From JAITWN01 sp964388175 (lineage in GTDB: Bacteria; Pseudomonadota; Gammaproteobacteria; SZUA-140): a stretch of 11,965 nucleotides of DNA. Shown here in pieces: positions 6,410 through 11,965 of this stretch (positions are counted from its first letter, which is position 1; the number at the start of each line of letters is the position of its first letter). Where the stretch lies: assembly GCA_964388175.1 (NCBI GenBank), contig CAYLYS010000073.1:1-11965 (forward strand), written 5' to 3'. The position numbers were made by a program, and so were the translations under genes. Under the pieces are notes generated by a model. It saw only the letters and a program-made list of their open reading frames with translations, was not told the DNA's origin and ran no database searches.

Positions 6410-8136
6410 AAATCCGGCCCCAGGGTGAGATGGAGCCGCCAGGGGCGGCCGGGGCGAGTGAGGGCCTGGGCGATGTCGAGGCGGATGGCGCCGATCGGCG
6501 TGCGCCAGCGCAGGCCCACGCCGGCGCCCTGCTGTACGTCGATGTCGGTGTCGTTGAAGGCGTTGCCGGCATCGAAGAAGGCGGCCAGGGCTATGCTCTC
6601 GCGGATGTCGAATTCGTATTCCACGCTGCCGATGAGCAGGTTCTTGCCGCCGATGACGATGCCGTTGTTGTTTTCCGGGCCGAGGGAATTGTAGGCATAG
6701 CCACGGATGCTCATGTCGCCGCCGGCGAAGAAGCGCTGCGAGGCCGGCAGTTCCTGGAATTCCGGCGTCCAGCTGAAACCGCCCGCCGCGCGCAGCAGCA
6801 GGCGCGAACCCGACCATGGCGTGATAATGAATTTGCCGTCCGCGCGCGGCTGCACGAAGGAGGTGTCGGAGAGCAGCCGATCGGAGGCGCCGCGCACGCC
6901 GAAGGTGAAGATCCAGCCGTGCTGCGGGGTGACGCGGCGGTCGGCCTTGACGCGCTGCCAGCGGATGTGGGGAATGATCAGGGTGGCGTTATTCGCGATG
7001 TCGACGCGGTAGCGCTCCTGTTCGAAGCTGACGCCGGTGGTGCGCAGCCAGGCGCCGGTCTGCTGTGTCACGTCGAAGCCGAGCGATGTGGTGGTACGGT
7101 CGGCCGTGTCGGTACGTTCGTCGAGCCAGAGCAGGCTGTAGGTGAGATAGTCGGTCGCCGGCTTCGCCAGGGGGACGTGATAGCGGGTGCTGAAGCCGGT
7201 TTCGATTTCCGATTGATGCAGGGTGGCGCCGTAGCGGTGGCCGTAGACATTGGCGCGCCGGCGCTCGTAGCCGAGGCGGGCGCGGGGGCCGGTGTCGGTG
7301 GAGTAGCCGATACCGGCGGTGTAGCGGTTGTCGGGTTTGGCTTCGAGGTCGATCCGTATCGGCACCTGGTGCTCGTCGGCCGATTCGGTCAGCGACAGCA
7401 CGTCGGCGCGCTCGAAGTAGTCGCTGTCGGCGAGAGTGCGGCGCAGCGAGAGGATCTTGCGCGCATCGTAGGGATCACCGCTGTCGAAGGTGAGATAACG
7501 GCGCAGGAAGCGTTCGTCGAACTTCTCGTTCTGCATGTCGATATCGCCGAAGACGTAGCGTGGACCGGATTCGAAGGTGAGCGCGATGGAGGCGCGGTAG
7601 GATTCGAGGTCGACGGTGACGCGGTGAGCGGTGAGTTCGGACTCGAAATAGCCGCGTTCGCGGGCGAGGTTGAGCAGATCCTGCTTGGCCTGTTCGTAGG
7701 TCCGGTGTCTGAACACATCGCCCTGGCGCAGCGGATACTGCTCGCGCCAGCGGCGCAGCGCCGGGTCGCGCGCGCCTTCTCCGCGCACGGCGATATCCAC
7801 CGCTCCGATCGTCAGCGGCGGCCCGGGGTCGATGCGGTAGCGCGCCGTCCAGCGCATCCCGCTGCCTTCGAGTTCGCTGACGATGTGCGGGCGGTAGTAG
7901 CCGAAAGGCTCCAGGGCGTGCCTGATTTCCTGCGGCGCATTGCGATGCAGGCGCCTGATCACCGCTTCGTTCAGCAGCGGATGCGAGCGCTGCAGATACA
8001 GGCCGAGGCTGCGCTGCACATTGTCGAATGCTTCGCCGGAGATTCCGCTGATGTCGATGATGAGTTCCGGCGGTTGTGCCCGCGCCGGCTCCCACAGGAG
8101 CAGCGCGAGTACCGCAGCCAATAGATATCTGAGCAT
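6406..8136 (-). CDS. tamA: TamA, Omp85-family outer-membrane protein
   Basis: TamA is the outer-membrane half of the TAM complex and contacts TamB in the periplasm. From the ATG at 8134-8136 the product is 576 aa (E. coli TamA is 577). It has a signal peptide MLRYLLAAVLALLLWEPARA, probably cleaved before QPPEL. POTRA-type repeats fill about 24-265, with recognisable segments such as GPPLTIGAVDI, QGDVFRHRTYEQAKQDLLNLA, and GPRYVFGDIDM. A C-terminal beta barrel (about 270-576) follows, with the Omp85 barrel-lumen loop motif FFAGGDMSIRGYAYNSLGP at 469-487 and the end LHLTLGPDL. The in-frame GTG at 8182-8184, directly after the upstream stop codon, would add 16 residues before the signal peptide. 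I prefer the ATG because it gives a normal signal peptide and family length, although neither start has a clear Shine-Dalgarno sequence. Confidence 0.94.
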   Translation of the reverse strand: MLRYLLAAVLALLLWEPARAQPPELIIDISGISGEAFDNVQRSLGLYLQRSHPLLNEAVIRRLHRNAPQEIRHALEPFGYYRPHIVSELEGSGMRWTARYRIDPGPPLTIGAVDIAVRGEGARDPALRRWREQYPLRQGDVFRHRTYEQAKQDLLNLARERGYFESELTAHRVTVDLESYRASIALTFESGPRYVFGDIDMQNEKFDERFLRRYLTFDSGDPYDARKILSLRRTLADSDYFERADVLSLTESADEHQVPIRIDLEAKPDNRYTAGIGYSTDTGPRARLGYERRRANVYGHRYGATLHQSEIETGFSTRYHVPLAKPATDYLTYSLLWLDERTDTADRTTTSLGFDVTQQTGAWLRTTGVSFEQERYRVDIANNATLIIPHIRWQRVKADRRVTPQHGWIFTFGVRGASDRLLSDTSFVQPRADGKFIITPWSGSRLLLRAAGGFSWTPEFQELPASQRFFAGGDMSIRGYAYNSLGPENNNGIVIGGKNLLIGSVEYEFDIRESIALAAFFDAGNAFNDTDIDVQQGAGVGLRWRTPIGAIRLDIAQALTRPGRPWRLHLTLGPDL

Positions 8137-8157
8137 CGCGCCATTATATATGGCGCG
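8137..8157 (-). promoter_or_regulatory. Palindrome with embedded TATAAT abutting the tamA start
   Basis: Perfect inverted repeat: arms CGCGCCAT and ATGGCGCG separated by five A/T bases. It ends immediately before the tamA ATG at 8136. On the minus strand the centre contains TATAAT (8148-8143), a perfect -10 hexamer. If it is used, transcription would begin at about the A of the ATG, giving a leaderless message. No good -35 hexamer is present at 16-18 bp; the sequence CTGGCG is about 20 bp away. In RNA read through from upstream, the same bases could form a GC-rich hairpin next to the start codon. The palindrome is directly visible; its function is inferred. Confidence 0.45.
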
Positions 8158-8184
8158 TATATGCAGTGCGCCAGTTCGGTGCAC

Positions 8185-8394
8185 TCAGTATGTCTGACGG
8201 TTTTTCAGGTGGCCGCGCAGCAGCCAGCCGATCACGATGCCGATGCTCACCATCAGGAACAGCATGAGCGCGCGTGACATGGAGACGGTCCAGAAAAACA
8301 GGCGTATTTCGACCGCAGTGGTGTTCTGGATGACGAATATCAGCAGCAGTCCGCTGAGAATGAGAATGGCGATGAGTTTATGGTTTGCGTTCAT
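8185..8394 (-). CDS. LapA-domain (DUF1049) small inner-membrane protein
   Basis: The 69-residue protein has two membrane helices (about 7-24 and 41-59). Between them lies the typical LapA-domain stretch FVIQNTTAVEIRLFFW, and the end of helix 2 reads IGWLLRGHLK, matching lipopolysaccharide assembly protein A domain proteins (PF06305). In E. coli, LapA works with LapB to regulate LPS synthesis through FtsH and LpxC. This copy has no LapB (TPR protein) beside it, and many family members are of unknown role, so I do not assign the symbol. The start ATG at 8392-8394 has only a weak ribosome site. Its stop lies 48 nt before the tamA ATG, so it is probably co-transcribed with tamAB and has an envelope-related role. 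Confidence 0.85.
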   Translation of the reverse strand: MNANHKLIAILILSGLLLIFVIQNTTAVEIRLFFWTVSMSRALMLFLMVSIGIVIGWLLRGHLKNRQTY

Positions 8395-8421
8395 GGTTCA
8401 GTGCGTTCGTTCGGGCAGCAG

Positions 8422-8449
8422 CCCCGGTTGTCTGTCCCCGGTTGTCTGT
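8422..8449. repeat. Perfect 14-bp tandem repeat between spoVR and the LapA-domain gene
   Basis: CCCCGGTTGTCTGT occurs twice back to back (8422-8435 and 8436-8449, plus strand). On the minus strand each copy reads ACAGACAACCGGGG, so the 5' region of the LapA-tamAB group carries two identical sites 14 bp apart. The rest of the 102-nt gap (8395-8496) shows no convincing intrinsic terminator and no clear promoter. The repeat could be a slippage duplication or a paired regulator site. Confidence 0.7.
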
Positions 8450-8496
8450 CAGGGTCGTCGCGCTCGCATCGCGGCCGGCCACGGGGCGGTCCGGAT

Positions 8497-10002
8497 TCAG
8501 CCGCGCGACGCCGGCTCGCACTCATAGGTTTTGAGGGTGCGGCCGTCCTCGTCTATCGTTTCCAGGCGTACGGTGAAGCCCCACAGCCGGGCGACGTGCT
8601 TGAGTACCTCGTCCGCTTCATTGTGCAGCGGCCGGCGCCGATGCTGGACATGGCGCAGGGTGAGGGCGCGGTCGCCTTCACGGTTGACGTTGTAGACCTG
8701 CACGTTGGGTTCATTATCGCTCAGATTGTAGAGGCCGGCGAGCGACTTGCGCACGCGGCGGTAGCCGGCGTCGTCGTGAATGGCGGTGACTTCCAGCTTG
8801 CGCTTGCGGTCGTCGTCGAGCACGGCGAACAGCTTGAGATCGCGGATGACGTGCGGGGACAGGTACTGGGCGATGAAGCTCTCGTCCTTGAAGTTGCGCA
8901 TGGCGAAGTCGAGCGTCGTGGCCCAGTCGGTGCCGGCGATTTCCGGAAACCAGCGCCGGTCCTCCGCGGTCGGCTGCTCGCAGATGCGGCGGATGTCGCT
9001 CATGATGGCGAATCCCAGCGTGTACGGGTTGATGCCGCTGTAATAGCCGCTGTTGTAGGGCGGCTGGTAGATGACGTTGGTATGGCTCTGCAGGAATTCG
9101 AGCATGAAACCGTCGTTGACCAGGCCCTCGTCGTAGAGCCGGTTGATGAGGGTGTAGTGCCAGAAGGTGGCCCAGCCTTCGTTCATGACCTGGGTCTGGC
9201 GCTGGGGGTAGAAGTACTGCGCCATCTTGCGCACGATGCGCACGATCTCGCGCTGCCAGGGTTCGAGCAGGGGCGCGTTCTTCTCGATGAAGTAAAGCAG
9301 GTTTTCCTGCGGTTCGGCCGGGAAGCGGGGCGCCGATCCGGCCGCGTCCTGGCTGTCGCGGCGCGGGATGGTGCGCCACAGGTCGTTGATCTGCATCTGC
9401 ATGCGTTCCTCGCGCTCGCGCTGGCGCTGGCGCTCTTCGCGCGCCGACAGCGGCGAGGGGCGCTTGTAGCGGTCGACGCCGTAGTTCATCAGCGCGTGGC
9501 AGGAATCGAGCATCGTCTCCACCGCTTCCTCGCCGTGGCGCTGTTCGCAGTCGACGATGTAGTTACGGGCGAACAGCAGGTAGTCGATGATGGCGTCGGC
9601 GTTGGTCCAGGTGCGAAACAGGTAGTTGCCCTTGAAGAAGGAGTTGTGTCCGTAGCAGGCGTGAGCGATGACCAGCGCCTGCATCATCATGGTGTTTTCC
9701 TCCATGAGGTAGGCGATGCAGGGGTTGGAGTTGATGACGATCTCGTAGGCGAGTCCCATGTGCCCGCGCCGGTAGCGCTGCTCGACGCGGAGAAACTGCT
9801 TGCCGTAGGACCAGTGGTGATAGCCGACCGGCATGCCGACCGAGGAATAGGCATCCATCATCTGCTCGGCGCTGATCACCTCGATCTGGTTGGGGTAGGT
9901 GTCGAGGCCGTAGCTTGCGGCGATCCGGGCGATCTCGCGGTCGTAGCGCGCGATCAGGTCGAACGTCCATTCCGAGCCTTCCGACAGCAGGGGTTTGTTC
10001 AT
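8497..10002 (-). CDS. SpoVR family protein (YcgB-like)
   Basis: The 501-residue product matches the SpoVR/YcgB family (E. coli YcgB is 510 aa) along its whole length. Conserved stretches include WTFDLIARYDREIARIA (12-28), YPNQIEVISAEQMMDAYSS (36-54), GMPVGYHHWSYGK (56-68), HACYGHNSFFKGN (114-126), and MNEGWATFWHYTLINRLYDEG (273-293). Residues 188-205 are very rich in Arg, Glu and Gln and probably form a charged linker helix. The family is named for a Bacillus sporulation gene, but in Proteobacteria it is found with PrkA and YeaH in non-sporulating cells; its biochemical role is not established. The ATG at 10000-10002 overlaps the upstream stop as ATGA, with AAGGA six bases ahead. The frame is open further upstream, but that part is a shadow of the yeaH gene. 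Confidence 0.95.
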   Translation of the reverse strand: MNKPLLSEGSEWTFDLIARYDREIARIAASYGLDTYPNQIEVISAEQMMDAYSSVGMPVGYHHWSYGKQFLRVEQRYRRGHMGLAYEIVINSNPCIAYLMEENTMMMQALVIAHACYGHNSFFKGNYLFRTWTNADAIIDYLLFARNYIVDCEQRHGEEAVETMLDSCHALMNYGVDRYKRPSPLSAREERQRQREREERMQMQINDLWRTIPRRDSQDAAGSAPRFPAEPQENLLYFIEKNAPLLEPWQREIVRIVRKMAQYFYPQRQTQVMNEGWATFWHYTLINRLYDEGLVNDGFMLEFLQSHTNVIYQPPYNSGYYSGINPYTLGFAIMSDIRRICEQPTAEDRRWFPEIAGTDWATTLDFAMRNFKDESFIAQYLSPHVIRDLKLFAVLDDDRKRKLEVTAIHDDAGYRRVRKSLAGLYNLSDNEPNVQVYNVNREGDRALTLRHVQHRRRPLHNEADEVLKHVARLWGFTVRLETIDEDGRTLKTYECEPASRG

Positions 10003-11258
10003 GCGGCGTCCTTCTTCCTGAACAGCCTGCGGAACACCGGATAGATGTCGGCCAAGGTGTCGATACGCTGCATGGAGAAGTTGCGGCAGTGCGTGCGCAC
10101 CTGCAGGTATTCGCGCCACAGGCTCTGGTGTTCCTCCGGCTTGATTTCGACGTAGGCGAAATACTGCAGCAGCGGCATGATGCGTTCGATCAGCAGCTTG
10201 CGGCACTGCGGAGAGTCGTCGTTCCAATTGTCGCCGTCGGATGCCTGCGCCGCGTAGATGTTCCAGTCCGCGCTCGGATAGCGCTGCAGGATGATCTCGT
10301 GCATCAGTTCCAGCGCGCTGGAGACGACCGTGCCGCCGGTCTCGCGCGAATGGAAGAACTCATCTTCCGCCACTTCCTTGGCGGTGGTGTGATGGCGGAT
10401 GAAGACCACTTCGATGCGCTCGTAATTGCGCATCAGGAACAGGTAAAGCAGGATGAAGAAGCGCTTGGCGATGTCCTTGCGTTCCTCGTCCATGGAGCCC
10501 GATACGTCCATCAGGCAGAACATCACCGCGCGGCTGGTCGGCCGCGGCTGGCGGATGCGGTTGTTGTAGCGCAGGTCGAAGGTGTCGATGAAGGGGATGG
10601 TGCGCATGCGGCGGCGAAAGCGCAGGATGTTTTCCTCGATCTCCGCGCGGCCGGATTCGCCGTCGCTTTCTGCCGCATCGGTCAGCGTTTCTTCGGCTTC
10701 GCGGATGCGCCGGGCGTAACCGGCCCGCAGCGCGGTGCGCCGCGCCAGCGCCTCCTTGAGCGAGCGGATCACGTTGATGTTGGACGGGATGCCGTCGCGG
10801 CTATAGCCGGCGCGCACGGACTTGACGTCGGTGATGGTGGCGAGCTGGGTCTTCACCAGCTCGGGCAGGGCGAGATCCTCGAAGAAGAACTCCATGAATT
10901 CCTCGCGCGTCAGCGTGAAGCTGAAGTCGTCTTCACCCTCGCCGTCGCGGCTCGCCTTGCCGCGTTCGTTGCCGGCGCCTTCCGCCGGCCGCTTGATGCG
11001 GTCGCCGGCGACGTAGCTGTCGTTGCCGGGCAGCACCATCTCGCGCTCCCCGCCCTGGCCGTGGCGGAAGTGCGGTTCGGCGATATCGCGCGCCGGAATG
11101 TTGATCTTCTCCCCGGCGTCGATATCGGTGATGCTGCGCTCGGAGATCGCATCGGAAACGGCGCGCCTGATCTGGCCCTTGAAGCGCCGGATGAAACGCT
11201 GCCGGTTCACGGTGCTTTTGTTCTTCCCGTTGAGTCTCCTGTCGATGATCTGCGGCAC
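9999..11258 (-). CDS. yeaH: YeaH-type DUF444 (UPF0229) von Willebrand A protein
   Basis: The 419-residue protein matches UPF0229/YeaH (E. coli 427 aa). The N terminus QIIDRRLNGKNKSTVNRQRF is the family signature. A charged, Gly-rich middle follows (about 60-115). A C-terminal vWA domain begins near 242 with MIDAS motif DVSGSMDE (D251, S253, S255), Thr in GGT at 308-310, and Asp341 in ASDGDN. vWA domains bind Mg2+ and protein partners; in E. coli YeaH functions with the kinase YeaG in nitrogen and stress adaptation. The GTG start at 11256-11258 is preceded by GAGG about four bases away and lies 12 nt after the prkA stop. The stop overlaps the SpoVR start by four bases. The arrangement indicates one transcript and probably one functional unit. 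Confidence 0.95.
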   Translation of the reverse strand: MPQIIDRRLNGKNKSTVNRQRFIRRFKGQIRRAVSDAISERSITDIDAGEKINIPARDIAEPHFRHGQGGEREMVLPGNDSYVAGDRIKRPAEGAGNERGKASRDGEGEDDFSFTLTREEFMEFFFEDLALPELVKTQLATITDVKSVRAGYSRDGIPSNINVIRSLKEALARRTALRAGYARRIREAEETLTDAAESDGESGRAEIEENILRFRRRMRTIPFIDTFDLRYNNRIRQPRPTSRAVMFCLMDVSGSMDEERKDIAKRFFILLYLFLMRNYERIEVVFIRHHTTAKEVAEDEFFHSRETGGTVVSSALELMHEIILQRYPSADWNIYAAQASDGDNWNDDSPQCRKLLIERIMPLLQYFAYVEIKPEEHQSLWREYLQVRTHCRNFSMQRIDTLADIYPVFRRLFRKKDAA

Positions 11259-11270
11259 GGTGCCTCGCTA

Positions 11271-11965
11271 TCAGCTCGATTTGCGCACGCGCAGGTACCA
11301 TTCCGTCAGCAGGCGAACCTGCTTCTCGGTATAGCCCTTGTCCATCATGCGCTGGACGAAATTCTGGTGCTTCTTGACGTCCTCGCCGGAGGATTTCGCA
11401 TTGAACGATATCACCGGCAGCAGGTCCTCGGTGTTGGAGAACATCTTCTTTTCGATCACCTCGCGCAGCTTCTCATAGCTGGTCCAGTGCGGGTTCTTGC
11501 CGTTGTTCTGGGCGCGGGCGCGCAGCACGAAGTTGACGATCTCGTTGCGGAAGTCCTTGGGGTTGCTGATGCCCGCGGGTTTCTCGATCTTTTCCAGTTC
11601 CTCGTTCAGCGCGGCGCGGTCGAAGTTCTCGCCGGTATCCATGTCGTGATAATCCTCGTCCTGGATCCAGTAGTCGGCGTAGACGACGTAGCGATCGAAG
11701 ATGTTCTGGCCGTACTCCGAATAGGATTCGAGGTAGGCGGTCTGAATCTCCTTGCCGATGAAATCGACGTACTGGGGCGCGAGGAAGCCCTTGAGATAGG
11801 ACAGGTACTTTTCCTCGACCTCGGGCGGGAACTGCTCCTGCTCGATCTGCTGTTCGAGCACGTAGAGCAGATGCACCGGATTGGCGGCGACTTCGCTGTG
11901 GTCGTAGTTGAATACCTTGGACAGGATCTTGAAGGCGAAGCGGGTCGACAGGCCGGCCATGCCCT
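11271..11965 (-). CDS. yeaG: PrkA/YeaG serine protein kinase, C-terminal part (5' end outside window)
   Basis: The visible 231 codons are the C-terminal third of a PrkA/YeaG-type protein (E. coli YeaG is about 644 aa). The match begins GMAGLSTRFAFKILSKVFN and includes NPVHLLYVLEQQIEQEQFP, YLKGFLAPQYVDFIGKEIQ, GISNPKDFRNEIVNFVLRAR, NPHWTSYEKLREVIEKKMF, and KGYTEKQVRLLTEWYLRVRK at the end, all features of the PrkA C-terminal domain (PF06798). The N-terminal AAA-type ATPase domain lies beyond the right edge, so kinase residues cannot be checked. The open frame runs through base 11965 without a start, confirming truncation by the window. It is the first visible gene of the yeaG-yeaH-spoVR series. 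Confidence 0.95.
   Translation of the reverse strand, partial: GMAGLSTRFAFKILSKVFNYDHSEVAANPVHLLYVLEQQIEQEQFPPEVEEKYLSYLKGFLAPQYVDFIGKEIQTAYLESYSEYGQNIFDRYVVYADYWIQDEDYHDMDTGENFDRAALNEELEKIEKPAGISNPKDFRNEIVNFVLRARAQNNGKNPHWTSYEKLREVIEKKMFSNTEDLLPVISFNAKSSGEDVKKHQNFVQRMMDKGYTEKQVRLLTEWYLRVRKSS

Noticed and set aside
6410..6817. N-terminal extension of tamB into tamA
   Set aside because: The extra residues are Arg/His/Pro-rich out-of-frame translation of the TamA barrel. The GTG overlapping the tamA stop gives the normal membrane anchor and family length.
6430..8124. Long plus-strand open frame antisense to tamA
   Set aside because: It is low-complexity Ala/Gly/Val/Glu-rich translation with no family signature; TamA on the other strand is complete.
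8471..8482. GGCCGGCC palindrome after the SpoVR stop, considered as a terminator
   Set aside because: There is no loop of usable size and no T-run; it is likely a chance GC palindrome.
8395..8496. Possible promoter using CTGACA in the 14-bp repeat region
   Set aside because: CTGACA resembles a -35 box, but no -10-like sequence lies at 16-18 bp, so it was not annotated.
8380..10044. Long plus-strand open frame antisense to the SpoVR gene
   Set aside because: It is a shadow frame; SpoVR is conserved over its full length on the minus strand.
10003..10227. N-terminal extension of the SpoVR protein
   Set aside because: The extra residues are a shadow of the yeaH 3' end. The ATG with AAGGA in the ATGA overlap gives the family-length protein.

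Overview
The window is a GC-rich stretch of bacterial chromosome, most likely from a gammaproteobacterium. The taxonomic hint comes from three things: a PrkA/YeaH/SpoVR stress trio, a TamA/TamB pair whose lengths (576 and about 1260 aa) are close to the Escherichia coli proteins, and a LapA-domain membrane protein. No closer placement can be supported from the sequence alone. All nine genes lie on the minus strand, so the biological 5' end is at the right edge. Genes are packed with overlaps or gaps of about 100 nt or less. There are no RNA genes, insertion sequences or CRISPR arrays that I can see.

Right part (about 11965 down to 8497): the C-terminal piece of the PrkA/YeaG kinase (cut by the window edge), then a YeaH-type DUF444 von Willebrand A protein, then a SpoVR/YcgB protein. 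The last two share a 4-nt ATGA overlap. This looks like one stress or stationary-phase operon. A 102-nt gap with a perfect 14-bp tandem repeat separates it from the next group.

Middle part (8394 down to 2627): a small LapA-domain inner-membrane protein, then TamA (outer-membrane Omp85 protein) and TamB (inner-membrane-anchored periplasm-spanning protein). TamA and TamB are joined by a 4-nt GTGA overlap. Together they form the TAM envelope machine. A perfect 8-bp-arm palindrome containing TATAAT abuts the probable tamA start codon.

Left part (2596 down to 1): a HAD-IIB phosphatase resembling sucrose-phosphate phosphatases, an unrecognised four-helix membrane protein, and a protein fusing an N-terminal flavodoxin-like NAD(P)H:quinone-oxidoreductase domain to a C-terminal UbiA-type prenyltransferase. 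This fusion is the most unusual gene here. The first ~48 bases of the window appear inverted relative to the rest: the plus strand there encodes the expected next piece of the UbiA domain. This is most simply an assembly fold-back at a contig end, or a tiny inversion between 8-bp inverted repeats.

Most of the window is therefore well-conserved housekeeping and envelope biology. The parts that merit a second look are the oxidoreductase-prenyltransferase fusion with its small membrane partner, the inverted left edge, and the palindrome at tamA.
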